Part shown: positions 37,811 to 46,972 of the stretch, piece by piece
Layout of the letters: every line of letters begins with the position of its first letter
How positions within the stretch are numbered: position 1 is the first letter of the stretch
Notes under the pieces: model-generated
Seen by the model: only the letters and a program-made list of their open reading frames with translations
Database searches by the model: none
Told to the model about the DNA's origin: nothing
Assembly (NCBI GenBank): GCA_900557275.1
Contig: USRX01000010.1
Coordinates: 1-59,402, forward strand
Reading direction: 5' to 3'
From: an uncultured Roseburia sp.
Lineage (GTDB): Bacteria > Bacillota_A > Clostridia > Lachnospirales > Lachnospiraceae
Length of the DNA: 59,402 bases
Translations under genes and position numbers: made by a program

Positions 37811-38390
37811 CTATCTGCAATGCCCGTAGCTGATATGTATCAGATCTGTTTTTGAAAAGGATAGTGAAAAATAGCGCTTACTCATTTTTATCAGAAATAT
37901 TTTTTTCTTCACATCCATATTTTTCGGCAGCACCAGATTCAGGAATACAGCTACCACAAATACGACAGCTACGACATTTGCTCCAAACACGGTCTGGATG
38001 ATCTCCGGAAAAATACCCCAGATGCCAGCTTCACTTGCCGAAGTAAATCCGATACCGAATGCCAGAGCCAGTGATGCGATCGTGATATTTCTCTGCGTAA
38101 AACCTGCCTGTGCGATCATCTGCACACCGGACAGCAGGATTTTCGGCAATGAGATCAGTCCGCCTGACATGATCACAGACAGATCCACACGGCCAAGACA
38201 GATAGCAAGCACATAACCTACCGCCAGTCCAAACAGGACAGACAGCTGTTTTAAATATCCTTTTGCAAAAATGTTCCACAAAAGGCAGGCTGCCAGCGTC
38301 ACAACACCAAGAATCAGGTTTTCTGCTGATCGGCGCCAGGTTGGATACGAACATGGCCAAAACATGCTGTAATCCAAATGGGATTGTCAC
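37811..38390 (-). pseudogene. Decayed NCS2 (uracil/xanthine) permease
   Basis: Remnant of a nucleobase:cation symporter-2 permease, normally about 430 residues. One frame from a GTG at 38390 reads TIPFGLQHVLAMFVSNLAP, the family's first membrane helix. A stop lies just upstream of it, and after LAP the matching sequence shifts frame. The second frame (to 37811) continues ENLILGVVTLAACLLWNIFA, then GLAVGYVLAICLGRVD and GLISLP. It jumps to LLSGVQMIAQAGFTQRNITI and ends at the family's C-terminal VFLNLVLP plus a non-family tail. At least two internal segments, about 60-70% of the gene, are missing. It interrupts the usual rnr-smpB order. Confidence 0.8.
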
Positions 38391-38447
38391 GCTCTATGCC
38401 ATCATTTTTCACAGAGAACATAAGTCATCCAAAAAGATACAACTGCA

Positions 38448-40583
38448 TTATCGATCCCCGTTTCCAGTTACTAATGAAAATGCAATCGTACGGTTGAGGG
38501 AATCTGTATCCTCCACCCGAATCCGTACTTTCTGTCCCAGCTTATAACGGATTCCCGTACTTTCCCCCACAAGTTCATAAGAATCCTCACAGAACTCAAA
38601 ATAATCTCCGTGCAACGTAGTCACATGCACCATTCCTTCCACTGTATTCGGAAGTTCCACATAGAAACCATAGGCAGTAACACCAGATATCACGCCTTCG
38701 TATTCCTGACCGATACGCTGCTCCATATATTCCACTTTTTTCAGTTTTACAGTCTCACGCTCCGCTTCATCTGCACGACGCTCCAGCTGACTGCACTCTT
38801 TTGCCACTTCTGGCAGAATCTTTTCATAATGCTCCAGACGCTTTTCTGTCATCTTACCCCGTAACGTCTCTTTGATGATCCGATGGATCTGCAGATCCGG
38901 ATACCGACGGATTGGAGAAGTAAAATGGCAATAGTACTGTGCTGCAAGTCCAAAATGTCCTACGCACTCTACAGAATATTTCGCCTGCTTCATAGAACGC
39001 AGGGTCAGTCTTGCAATCAGCGCCTCTTCCGGCGTATCCTCGCTTTTGCCCAACAACTTCTGTAATTCTTTCGGATGCACTTCATCGCCGCCCACATGCA
39101 CATGGTAGCCAAAATTGTTGATAAATGTATTCAGCTTACGGATCTTCTCCGGCTCCGGATTTTCATGGGTACGGTATAAGAATGGAACCTCCTGCCAGAA
39201 ATAATCCTGCGCTACTGTTTCATTGGCGATCAGCATGAAATCTTCAATGATCTTTGTAGCCGCATTTCTGTCGTAAGGTTTGATATCCACTGGCTCGCCA
39301 GCCTCGTTTAAGATAACCTTTGTCTCCGGAAAATCAAAATCAATGGCTCCGCGGTGCATTCTCTTTTCACGCAAAATATCTGCCAGTTCTTTCATTAGAT
39401 CAAACATGTCCACAAAACCGTCATACTCTTTCATGACTGCTTCATCACGATCTGTTACGATCTTATTTACATTCGTATAAGACATCCGGCGATCAACCTG
39501 AATGACTGTCTCCGCGATCTTATGATCCATCACAGTTCCTTTTTCATCAATAGTCATCAGACAGCTTAACGTCAGACGGTCTTCCCCCTGATTCAGCGAA
39601 CAGATGCCATTGGACAGCTGTTTTGGCAGCATCGGGATCACGCGATCCACCAGATATACGCTTGTTCCACGGTTCAAAGCCTCATGGTCTAAGGCGCTGT
39701 TCTCCTGCACATAATTGCTGACATCTGCAATATGCACGCCAAGATGATACAGATTCCCTTCTTTTGTCAGTGAAATCGCATCATCCAGATCCTTTGCATC
39801 TTCTCCGTCAATCGTTACGGTCTGCAGGTCTCTCAGATCCAGACGCCCTGCCATATCGGCCTGGCTGACCGGTTTTGAAACATTTTCCACCTGATTGGAG
39901 ATTTTTTCCGAAAAATCCTCCGGCAAATCATATTCGCGGACAATAGACAGGATATCCGTTCCTGGATCATCCTGATGACCAAGGATCTCTATAACCTTTC
40001 CTTCTGGTTTCTTGCCATTTTTTCCATAAGAAGTCAGCTCCACAACCACTTTGTGACCACTGACAGCTCCTTTTGAACGCTCCAGCGGAACAAAAATATC
40101 CGACTGTATCCGCTGATTATCCGGTCGTACAAAACCAAAAGTCTTGCTTTTTTCAAAGGTTCCTACAATCGTCTTTAGTCCGTGGGATACGATCTTGACG
40201 ATCTCGCCTTCCCGCCGTTTCCCGTGGGACGGATGGATGCGGACTTCTACGGTATCCTGATGAAAAGCGCCGTTTACTTTGCTCTCCGGAATAAAAATAT
40301 CTTCCTCTTCGCCTTCAACGATCACAAAGCCAAATCCCCTTGCATGGGCTTCAAATACGCCGGTCTGCATACGCAGCTTACCCTTGCTGTATTTTCCCTT
40401 AGCAGATATCTCAATCTTACCATCTGCCACCAGCGCATCCAGCACTTCATGCAGCTCATGGCGCTGCTGCTTCGGAATATTCAGCAAGGCTGCCATATCC
40501 CGCGCTTTCATCGGGACATAAAACTCATCACATATAAAATCATAAATGACTTTTTTTCTTTTATTTAATGCTTCCTGTTCCAT
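38448..40583 (-). CDS. rnr: Ribonuclease R
   Basis: 3'-5' exoribonuclease of the RNase II family that degrades structured RNA and cooperates with trans-translation. The 711-residue protein has an N-terminal winged-helix region, two cold-shock domains (TGVFEAHARGFGFVIVEGEE), the RNB domain with the catalytic aspartates (TIDGEDAKDLDDAIS; GVHIADVSNYV), and a C-terminal S1 domain (GVISGVTAYGFYVELPNTVE). The ATG at 40583 has AAAGGAG and is preferred to a far upstream in-frame start. It lies in the secG-rnr-smpB-ssrA neighbourhood, but a terminator and a tandem-repeat block separate it from secG. Confidence 0.97.
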   Translation of the reverse strand: MEQEALNKRKKVIYDFICDEFYVPMKARDMAALLNIPKQQRHELHEVLDALVADGKIEISAKGKYSKGKLRMQTGVFEAHARGFGFVIVEGEEEDIFIPESKVNGAFHQDTVEVRIHPSHGKRREGEIVKIVSHGLKTIVGTFEKSKTFGFVRPDNQRIQSDIFVPLERSKGAVSGHKVVVELTSYGKNGKKPEGKVIEILGHQDDPGTDILSIVREYDLPEDFSEKISNQVENVSKPVSQADMAGRLDLRDLQTVTIDGEDAKDLDDAISLTKEGNLYHLGVHIADVSNYVQENSALDHEALNRGTSVYLVDRVIPMLPKQLSNGICSLNQGEDRLTLSCLMTIDEKGTVMDHKIAETVIQVDRRMSYTNVNKIVTDRDEAVMKEYDGFVDMFDLMKELADILREKRMHRGAIDFDFPETKVILNEAGEPVDIKPYDRNAATKIIEDFMLIANETVAQDYFWQEVPFLYRTHENPEPEKIRKLNTFINNFGYHVHVGGDEVHPKELQKLLGKSEDTPEEALIARLTLRSMKQAKYSVECVGHFGLAAQYYCHFTSPIRRYPDLQIHRIIKETLRGKMTEKRLEHYEKILPEVAKECSQLERRADEAERETVKLKKVEYMEQRIGQEYEGVISGVTAYGFYVELPNTVEGMVHVTTLHGDYFEFCEDSYELVGESTGIRYKLGQKVRIRVEDTDSLNRTIAFSLVTGNGDR

Positions 40584-40676
40584 CTCTCTCCTTTCTGTTC
40601 CATCTCTCTTGATCCCTGATTTACCTTTGATAGAATCCACCTCTAACATACGGTTACATCCTTGCCTTTTCTGCTT

Positions 40677-40923
40677 CTATTCAAAAAACAAAGGCATACA
40701 CTCTATAACATCTAGCTCTACTATTCAAACAAAAGTTTATACCTAACAATATCTGGTGCTACTGTTCAAGCAAAAATTTATGCCCACCAACAACAGTTTC
40801 TCTCACTCAAAAAAATCTTATCCCCAGCCGCTGCTATTTCTATCACGCAAACAAAAAGCTTACACCCGGCAGCATCTATCTCTATCGTTCAAATAAAAGC
40901 TTACACCTAGTGGCATCTGTCTA
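40677..40923. repeat. Six-unit degenerate ~41-bp tandem repeat
   Basis: Six head-to-tail units: 40677-40720, 40721-40761, 40762-40803, 40804-40843, 40844-40885 and 40886-40923. Each opens with a form of C-(T/G)-TTCAAACAAAA, continues with (G/A)CTTACACC or TTTATACC, and ends near ATCT-N-TCTA. Lengths are 38-44 bp. The minus strand has a stop codon in each unit, so it is non-coding. The units are directly adjacent with no spacers, so this is not a CRISPR array. Confidence 0.8.
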
Positions 40924-40940
40924 AAATCATAGGGATAAAC

Positions 40941-40973
40941 AAAGAAAAGCTGCCGTAAAACTACGACAGCCTT
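40941..40973 (-). terminator. secG terminator
   Basis: GCTGTCGTA and TACGGCAGC form a 9-bp stem with one G-U pair, followed by TTTTCTTT on the minus strand, about 35 nt after the secG stop. Confidence 0.85.
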
Positions 40974-41007
40974 ATGTCTCTGAGTTATCCTGAAAACGTT
41001 CCAGCTT

Positions 41008-41250
41008 CTATGCAAATCTTGCGATACAGAGAAATGCAGCGATAATAAGGAATACTGCAACAAGGATTCTTGTAACTTTTACAAGAACACCTTCCATGGA
41101 ACGTCCTTTATTTTTTCCCCAATAGGAATCTGCAGCTCCGGCAATGGCTCCAAGACCATTGTTCTTTCCTTCCTGCATCAGGATGATCACTGTCAGAATA
41201 ATGCTGACTATAATAAATACTATCATTAAAATCGTTCTGAAAATTGCCAC
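41008..41250 (-). CDS. secG: Preprotein translocase subunit SecG
   Basis: Small accessory subunit of the SecYEG channel. The 80-residue protein has two membrane helices (about 4-24 and 58-78) joined by the family loop MQEGKNNGLGAIAGAADSYWG. The GGGAGGTGTGAACGGTGGC context gives a GGGAGG site upstream of the ATG at 41250. Its position next to rnr is standard in Firmicutes. Confidence 0.95.
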   Translation of the reverse strand: MAIFRTILMIVFIIVSIILTVIILMQEGKNNGLGAIAGAADSYWGKNKGRSMEGVLVKVTRILVAVFLIIAAFLCIARFA

Positions 41251-41381
41251 CGTTCACACCTCCCGTGGAATAATAACCCAATATGACTAATCTAGTCTAT
41301 CACTTTTCGGATCATTTTACAAGTATTGTTTTCATTTTCTGATGTTTTTTCATGTTTTTTAGGATGTATTTTCTCAACAAC

Positions 41382-42872
41382 CTAGAAAAACCGTTTTTTC
41401 TTAACCTGCTGGACGAATTCCTGATTGTTTTTCGTGTGCAGGAACATCTGAAGGATATTTTCCACCGCCTCATCTGCCTTCATGCCATTGATGGCTCTTC
41501 GCATAATATAAACTGCTTCCTGCTCTTCCTGATCCAGAAGAAGATCCTCTCTTCGGGTACCGGATTTCATGATATCGATGGCAGGGAAGATTCGTTTTTC
41601 TGAAAGCTTGCGATCCAGTACAAGCTCCATATTACCGGTTCCCTTGAATTCTTCGTATACAACATCGTCCATCTTGCTTCCGGTATCTACCAGTGCCGTT
41701 GCAAGAATCGTAAGGCTTCCGCCCTCACGCATATTTCTCGCTGCACCAAAGAACCGCTTCGGCATATGCAGGGCAGCCGGATCAAGACCACCGGAAAGAG
41801 TACGTCCACTTGGTGGAACCACAAGATTGTACGCTCTTGCCAGACGGGTAATGCTGTCCAGAAGGATCATGACGTCTTTCTTATGCTCTACCAGACGTTT
41901 TGCGCGCTCGATAACCATCTCAGATACACGTTTGTGATGATCCGGCAATTCATCAAAGGTAGAGTAAATGACTTCCGTGTTTCCGCCTTCTATAGCCTCT
42001 TTGATATCCGTAACCTCCTCCGGGCGCTCATCGATCAGAAGGATCAACAGATGCATCTCCGGATTGTTGCGTTTTACAGATTTTGCGATTTCTTTTAATA
42101 AGGTTGTCTTACCGGCTTTCGGTTGGGATACGATCATACCTCGCTGTCCCTTACCCACAGGAGACACCAGATCCATGATACGCATGGATACGCTGCCACT
42201 GCTTCTGCCTGGTGTTTCCAGACGAAGACGCTCATCCGGGAAAATCGGTGTCAGATCTTCAAATGCTTTTCTTCTGACTGCTTCTACCGGTGGAAATCCA
42301 TTTACGGTTGTAATATAAAGCAGGGCGCTGAATTTCTCCTGCTGCTGTTTGATCCTTGTATTTCCGCTGACGATATCGCCTGTTTTCAGATTAAATTTAC
42401 GGATCTGGGATGGAGATACATAGACATCGTTTTCTCCCGGAAGATAGTTTTCACAGCGGATAAATCCATATCCGTCCGGCATGACTTCAAGAATTCCATT
42501 CGCTGTTTCTCCACTGTCGAGATCTGATTCATCCAGTCTTTTTTCTTTTTTATCTTCAAAATCCTCTTCGGAAGCATCTTCCGCATTTTCGTTTTTCTCT
42601 TTGGTATCTTCTTTTCCTTCTCTTTCCACTCTTTTTTCCGATTCTGCTTTTCTTCCGGAAACATCTTCTGCATGATGTCTTACATGCCGCTCTCTGCATA
42701 CCGGCTTCTCTTTCTTTTTCTCTTCTGCTTCCTCTGCTGCCACTCTTGCATCTTCTGCAAGCATTGCTTCCACAAGTTCTGCCTTCTTCAAAGTGGATAT
42801 CTTCTTTAATCCACGACTTTTGGCTACCTCGCGTAATACAGCCAGTGAAAGGCTCTCATATTTTTCTCTCAT
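41382..42872 (-). CDS. rho: Transcription termination factor Rho
   Basis: Hexameric RNA helicase that ends transcription. The 496-residue protein has an N-terminal Rho-N helical domain (1-40). A highly charged Glu/Lys/Arg/Asp insert at about 41-120 follows, then the RNA-binding cold-shock domain ([18 protein letters not shown], 125-142) and the ATPase core (P-loop [11 protein letters not shown], 249-259; Walker [14 protein letters not shown]; secondary RNA-binding [24 protein letters not shown] region). The insert makes it longer than the about 420-residue E. coli protein. The ATG at 42872 has AAGGAGAG; an in-frame upstream start has no site. rpmE, often next to rho, is absent. Confidence 0.96.
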   Translation of the reverse strand: MREKYESLSLAVLREVAKSRGLKKISTLKKAELVEAMLAEDARVAAEEAEEKKKEKPVCRERHVRHHAEDVSGRKAESEKRVEREGKEDTKEKNENAEDASEEDFEDKKEKRLDESDLDSGETANGILEVMPDGYGFIRCENYLPGENDVYVSPSQIRKFNLKTGDIVSGNTRIKQQQEKFSALLYITTVNGFPPVEAVRRKAFEDLTPIFPDERLRLETPGRSSGSVSMRIMDLVSPVGKGQRGMIVSQPKAGKTTLLKEIAKSVKRNNPEMHLLILLIDERPEEVTDIKEAIEGGNTEVIYSTFDELPDHHKRVSEMVIERAKRLVEHKKDVMILLDSITRLARAYNLVVPPSGRTLSGGLDPAALHMPKRFFGAARNMREGGSLTILATALVDTGSKMDDVVYEEFKGTGNMELVLDRKLSEKRIFPAIDIMKSGTRREDLLLDQEEQEAVYIMRRAINGMKADEAVENILQMFLHTKNNQEFVQQVKKKRFF

Positions 42873-43321
42873 ATAGCAACTCTCCTTTTCAATGACATCT
42901 GTAAAAACAGCTTTTCCTGATACAATAATCCCGAACAAAAACCATCTGTTTTTCTAAAATTCTAAATATCTGCTGCTCATACAGCAGCCAGTTCACGCAA
43001 CATAAATATACGTTTTTTAACAATCCTAAGCAGAAAATATCCGACCTTATCATATATCTTTTTATGTCTGTTCATTTTCCTTTTACCGACAGAACAAACA
43101 ATTATAAAATACATATTCTACATTAAGTCCATTCCACTATCTTTTAACAGTGGCACAAATAGTTATAAAAATATATATTTCACACTATTCATCTGTTTAC
43201 ATACAACTTGGAATCGGTGTCAGAAGTGACTGATATAAAATAATATTGACCTGACGATATCAATTTATTTAACTAGTTGCATTATACAACACTTTTTCTG
43301 AAATGGGAAGCTTTTCTTTCC
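42873..43321. other. Divergent rho / malic-enzyme intergenic region
   Basis: About 450 nt holding no gene. It contains a short hairpin (CTGCTG/CAGCAG near 42970-42986), a pair of imperfect ~50-bp direct repeats (43079-43127 and 43141-43190), and the upstream edge of the malic-enzyme promoter. Confidence 0.45.
43079..43190. repeat. Imperfect ~50-bp direct repeat pair
   Basis: CCTTTTACCGACAGAACAAA... (43079-43127) and TCTTTTAACAGTGGCACAAA... (43141-43190) align through ATTATAAAATACATATTCTACA / GTTATAAAAATATATATTTC. The core of the second copy recurs at 45556-45597 ahead of the DUF4364 gene. Confidence 0.5.
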
Positions 43322-43350
43322 TTGATTTGTCATTTTATTAATGATATGAT
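43322..43350 (+). promoter_or_regulatory. Malic enzyme promoter
   Basis: TTGATT (43322-43327), a 17-bp spacer and TATGAT (43345-43350) preceded by TGA. This extended -10 promoter lies about 45 nt before the start codon. Confidence 0.65.
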
Positions 43351-43394
43351 TGTGAATAGTGGATATAAATATACTTATATTAAGGAGAAAGAAC

Positions 43395-44546
43395 ATGGAT
43401 CTTAGTGAAAAAGCAATACAGATGCACAAAGACTGGAATGGAAAACTGGAAGTCGTATCCAAATCCCCGGTAAAAACCCGTGAGGATCTTTCCATTGCCT
43501 ACACACCGGGCGTTGCCGAGCCTTGCAAGATCATCGCAAAGGACCCGGAAGCTGCTTATACTTATACAATGAAAGCAAATACCGTTGCCGTTATCTCTGA
43601 CGGAAGTGCCGTTCTCGGTCTTGGAAATATCGGCGCACTGGCTGCAATGCCGGTTATGGAAGGTAAATGCGTTCTTTTTAAAGAATTTGCCAATGTCAAT
43701 GCCGTTCCAATTGTTCTGGATACACAGGATCCGGACGAAATCGTTAAGACCGTTGCAAATCTCGCTCCGACTTTCGGAGGCATCAATCTGGAAGACATTT
43801 CCGCTCCACGATGCTTTGAGGTAGAGGAACGTCTGAAAAAAATGCTGAACATCCCGGTCTTCCATGATGACCAGCATGGTACTGCCATCGTTGTTCTTGC
43901 AGGCATCATCAATGCTCTGCGCGTCACAGGAAAGAAAAAAGAAGACTGTAAAGTTGTAGTAAACGGCGCTGGCTCTGCTGGTGTTGCTATTACCAAACTA
44001 CTCCTTACCTATGGTTTCAAACACGTTACCATGTGTGACAAGCTTGGTATCATCGGTAAAGATTATCCGGAACTGAACTGGATGCAGCAGAAAATGACAG
44101 AAGTTACCAATCTGGAAAACCAGACAGGAACTCTGGCAGACGCTTTAAAAGGCGCTGATATCTTCGTCGGCGTATCTGCTCCGAACATCGTATCTGCTGA
44201 AATGGTAGCATCCATGAACAAAGATGCGATCCTCTTTGCTATGGCAAACCCTGTACCGGAGATCATGCCGGATGTAGCAAAAGCTGCCGGTGCCAAAGTT
44301 GTAGGAACCGGACGAAGCGACTTTCCAAATCAGGTCAATAACGTCATTGCTTTCCCTGGCATTTTCAAAGGCGCTCTGGAAGGTCGTGCAGAACAGATTA
44401 CAGAGGAAATGAAGCTTGCAGCCGCTGAAGCAATCGCAGGCCTCGTCAGCGATGAAGAACTGAATGAAGACTTTATCATGCCGGAAGCATTTGATCCTCG
44501 CGTTGCAGAAGTTGTAAGCCAGGCTGTTAAGTCACATATCAAATAA
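43395..44546 (+). CDS. NAD(P)-dependent malic enzyme
   Basis: Oxidatively decarboxylates malate to pyruvate, supplying pyruvate for fermentation and reducing power. The 383-residue short-type enzyme has SIAYTPGVAEPCK, the catalytic region GSAVLGLGNIGALAAMPVME, FHDDQHGTA near residue 158 for metal binding, and the dinucleotide fold VNGAGSAGVAI near 190. No C-terminal phosphotransacetylase domain is present. AAGGAG lies seven bases before the ATG at 43395. A YhcC-like gene follows after five bases. The coenzyme cannot be decided by eye. Confidence 0.96.
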   Translation: MDLSEKAIQMHKDWNGKLEVVSKSPVKTREDLSIAYTPGVAEPCKIIAKDPEAAYTYTMKANTVAVISDGSAVLGLGNIGALAAMPVMEGKCVLFKEFANVNAVPIVLDTQDPDEIVKTVANLAPTFGGINLEDISAPRCFEVEERLKKMLNIPVFHDDQHGTAIVVLAGIINALRVTGKKKEDCKVVVNGAGSAGVAITKLLLTYGFKHVTMCDKLGIIGKDYPELNWMQQKMTEVTNLENQTGTLADALKGADIFVGVSAPNIVSAEMVASMNKDAILFAMANPVPEIMPDVAKAAGAKVVGTGRSDFPNQVNNVIAFPGIFKGALEGRAEQITEEMKLAAAEAIAGLVSDEELNEDFIMPEAFDPRVAEVVSQAVKSHIK

Positions 44547-44551
44547 TCGAA

Positions 44552-45478
44552 ATGAAGCAATGGAACGATAAGCGCTATCATTCTCTGGATTATGAACTGA
44601 AACAGACTTTCGGAGAAAAAGTTTACCGTATTTCCTTAAATGGCGGCATGACCTGTCCGAATCGTGATGGAACCCTTGGTACCGGCGGATGTATTTTCTG
44701 CAGTGAAGGTGGCTCCGGAGATTTTGCTGGAAATGCTGCCATTTCCATAAGGGAACAGATTTCAGAAGGGGAACGACGGATTGCTGCAAAGTCAGACTGT
44801 CGGAAATTTATCGCCTATTTTCAGGCTTATACAAACACTTATGCTCCGGTTTCCTACTTAAAGCCGTTATTTATGGAAGCCATTTCACAGCCGGAGATCG
44901 TCGTTTTGTCAATCGCCACCAGACCGGACTGCATCAATGAAGAGATTCTGGATCTTCTGGAAGAACTCAATCAGATCAAACCGGTATGGATAGAACTTGG
45001 GTTGCAGACAATCCACGAAAAGACAGCTGCTTTTATCCGAAGAGGTTTCTCCCTCTCCTGCTATGAGCATTGTGTACAACAGTTAAAAGCCCGTGGTCTT
45101 GCAGTGATCACACATGTAATTCTCGGCCTTCCACAGGAAACGATTCCGATGATGCTTCAAACTGTAGATTATCTGGCAGATAGTGGCATCCAGGGCATTA
45201 AATTACAGCTTTTACATGTTCTGAAGCATACTGCTCTGGCTGATTACTATGAGAAGGATTCCTTCCCCATCTTTGACCGTGACTCTTATTGCAGACTGAT
45301 CCGAAAATGCATCGAACTTCTGCCGGAGGAAATGGTCATCCACCGGATTACCGGAGACGGGCCGAAAAATCTTCTGCTTGCGCCTCTCTGGAGTACGGAT
45401 AAAAAGAAAGTCCTGAATCAGATTCAGAGAGAATTCCGGGAACATAATTCCTGGCAGGGAAAATATTATAAAAAATAA
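44552..45478 (+). CDS. YhcC/TIGR01212-family radical SAM protein
   Basis: Radical SAM protein of 308 residues. Its cluster cysteines fit the wider YhcC-family spacing (Cys35, Cys47 and Cys50 in TCPNRDGTLGTGGCIFCSEG). It also has IELGLQTIHEKT and THVILGLPQE, hallmarks of this family. The biochemical role is not settled; family members are thought to modify RNA or act in tRNA-related chemistry. The ATG is five bases after the malic-enzyme stop and has no clear ribosome binding site, so coupled translation is likely. Functional linkage to malic enzyme is not implied. Confidence 0.9.
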   Translation: MKQWNDKRYHSLDYELKQTFGEKVYRISLNGGMTCPNRDGTLGTGGCIFCSEGGSGDFAGNAAISIREQISEGERRIAAKSDCRKFIAYFQAYTNTYAPVSYLKPLFMEAISQPEIVVLSIATRPDCINEEILDLLEELNQIKPVWIELGLQTIHEKTAAFIRRGFSLSCYEHCVQQLKARGLAVITHVILGLPQETIPMMLQTVDYLADSGIQGIKLQLLHVLKHTALADYYEKDSFPIFDRDSYCRLIRKCIELLPEEMVIHRITGDGPKNLLLAPLWSTDKKKVLNQIQREFREHNSWQGKYYKK

Positions 45479-45555
45479 TTTTTATGCCGTGTTATCTTTA
45501 TAAAACGAGCCATTACTGTATTCTACACGCAAATTCCCATGCCGTAGCCTTCAGC

Positions 45556-45597
45556 TGGCGGCATAAATAGTCATGAAAATGTATTTTCCATACTATA
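45556..45597. repeat. Copy of the rho/malic-enzyme intergenic repeat
   Basis: TGGCGGCATAAATAGTCATG..., matching TGGCACAAATAGTTATAAAA... at 43151-43190 at about 80% of positions by eye. It lies in the leader region of the DUF4364 gene and is preceded by an inverted TGCCG/CGGCA element. Confidence 0.45.
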
Positions 45598-45673
45598 ATA
45601 TTATATTTTAATATGATATTGGAATAAAAAGATTGTCCTGTTTTACAGAGCCTTAACAGAAAGGAGCTTTCAT

Positions 45674-46189
45674 ATGTCCGAAACATTTACTTTGTATCGC
45701 CTTATGATCTTATATATGCTGGATAAGGTTGATTTTCCACTTACAAATACTCAGATTACGAACTTTATACAGGAAAAAGATTATACGGATTATTTTACTG
45801 TTCAGCAGACATTATCAGAATTACTGGACTCTGATCTGATTATTGCAGAATCAACCCACAACAACACTCTCTATCGCATTACACCGGAAGGACGACAGAC
45901 TGTGGATTTTTTCAGCAATAAGATCTCCAATGGGATCAAACAGGATATTCTGGAATATTTTACTGAAAACCGCATGGAACTGAAGCAGGAGACTTCTGTA
46001 GTCTCTGACTATTACAAGACAACAGATAACCGTTATGCGGTACGCTGCCAGATGAAAAATGGCGAGCATTCTATCATTGATCTGACCCTTGCCGTGCCGG
46101 ATAAGGAACAGGCAATCGCCGTATGTAAGAACTGGTCTGAGCAGAGTGAAAATATTTTCATGCTGCTGATGGATGAGCTGATTAAATAA
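45674..46189 (+). CDS. DUF4364 family protein
   Basis: A 171-residue protein of the DUF4364 family, widespread in Clostridia and without a known role. The N-terminal ~75 residues look like a winged helix: TLYRLMILYMLDKVDFPLTN, then TDYFTVQQTLSELLDSDLII and NNTLYRITPEGRQTVDFF. This suggests DNA binding or a PadR-like fold. The C-terminal half is a mixed domain. The AAAGGAGC site fits the ATG at 45674. It has its own unit, ended by a bidirectional terminator. Confidence 0.85.
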   Translation: MSETFTLYRLMILYMLDKVDFPLTNTQITNFIQEKDYTDYFTVQQTLSELLDSDLIIAESTHNNTLYRITPEGRQTVDFFSNKISNGIKQDILEYFTENRMELKQETSVVSDYYKTTDNRYAVRCQMKNGEHSIIDLTLAVPDKEQAIAVCKNWSEQSENIFMLLMDELIK

Positions 46190-46205
46190 TTACCCGCAAA
46201 ACTTT

Positions 46206-46244
46206 AAAGGGCAGGAACTGATTTTCTATCAGTTCCTGCCCTTT
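46206..46244. terminator. Bidirectional terminator
   Basis: A perfect 17-bp stem (AAAGGGCAGGAACTGAT with its complement) and a 5-nt loop lie between the convergent DUF4364 and flavin-reductase genes, with T-runs on both strands. Confidence 0.95.
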
Positions 46245-46250
46245 TTATTC

Positions 46251-46817
46251 CTATTTTTTCTTCTTCACACTGTAGCCGAACTTGCCGATCTTTTCGCCGA
46301 GTTCAAAATATTCGCCATGGGAATATGCTACCAGTCCCGCATCGTTGAGATGGAATTTGCCAGTCTCATCCAGCAGACTTTCATCTACCACTACTGCTGT
46401 CACTTCTGCCAGGAACATATCGTGCGATCCCAGTTTGATGATGTCTTTTACTTTACACTCAATATTTACCGGGCTTTCTGCAATTCCAGGTGCTTTGACG
46501 GTCTGGGATACGGTCGGCGTCAGATGCATCTGTGCAAATTTGTCCACATCTCTTCCGGATTTTACACCACAATAATCAGTAGCATAGGTAAGTTCTTTCG
46601 TTGTCAGATTGATGACAAATTCACCGGTCTCTTTGATAATATCATAGGAATGACGTTCCGGACGGATGGAGATTGATACCATTGCCGGGTCTGAACATAC
46701 GGTTCCTGCCCATGCAATCGTTACCATATTTGGTTTTTCTCCCGGACGCTGACAGCTTACCATGACTGCCGGTACCGGATAAAGCATATTTCCTGATTTC
46801 CAAATCTGCTTGCTCAT
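46251..46817 (-). CDS. Flavin reductase-like (FMN-binding split-barrel) protein
   Basis: A 188-residue protein of the flavin reductase family, which reduces or binds FMN. Signatures are PVPAVMVSCQRPGEKPNMVT, the flavin-contact region TIAWAGTVCSDPAMVSISIR, HSYDIIKETGEFVINL, and the C-terminal HLNDAGLVAYSHGEYFELGE. The start at 46817 has only a weak GAG element. The same strand carries an open frame running into this gene in another frame, so the start deserves a check. No partner oxygenase is nearby. Confidence 0.9.
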   Translation of the reverse strand: MSKQIWKSGNMLYPVPAVMVSCQRPGEKPNMVTIAWAGTVCSDPAMVSISIRPERHSYDIIKETGEFVINLTTKELTYATDYCGVKSGRDVDKFAQMHLTPTVSQTVKAPGIAESPVNIECKVKDIIKLGSHDMFLAEVTAVVVDESLLDETGKFHLNDAGLVAYSHGEYFELGEKIGKFGYSVKKKK

Positions 46818-46972
46818 ATAATCTCAACTGCTGTTTCGCCACCATATCATACGCTGTCGAAACAGTTTTTCCTTTCTTTTTACTCTTATAATCCAAATCA
46901 AACACACCTGAGACGTGGTGCGTGATTTCAGTCAGCGTAAGCTGACATATGTAACTGATTGATAAATTAAAA
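46818..46972 (-). other. Open frame without start upstream of the flavin reductase
   Basis: An open frame reads QLTLTEITHHVSGVFDLDYK, then SKKKGKTVSTAYDMVAKQQL and on into the flavin-reductase start in another frame. It lacks an ATG and a convincing ribosome binding site (a GTG at 46905 is possible). A perfect small hairpin (GTCAGC/GCTGAC, 46933-46948) lies in it. It may be a chance frame or the relic of a repeated intergenic element. Confidence 0.25.

Noticed and set aside
40677..40923. CRISPR array
   Set aside because: Repeat units are contiguous with no spacers, are poorly conserved, and no cas gene is nearby.
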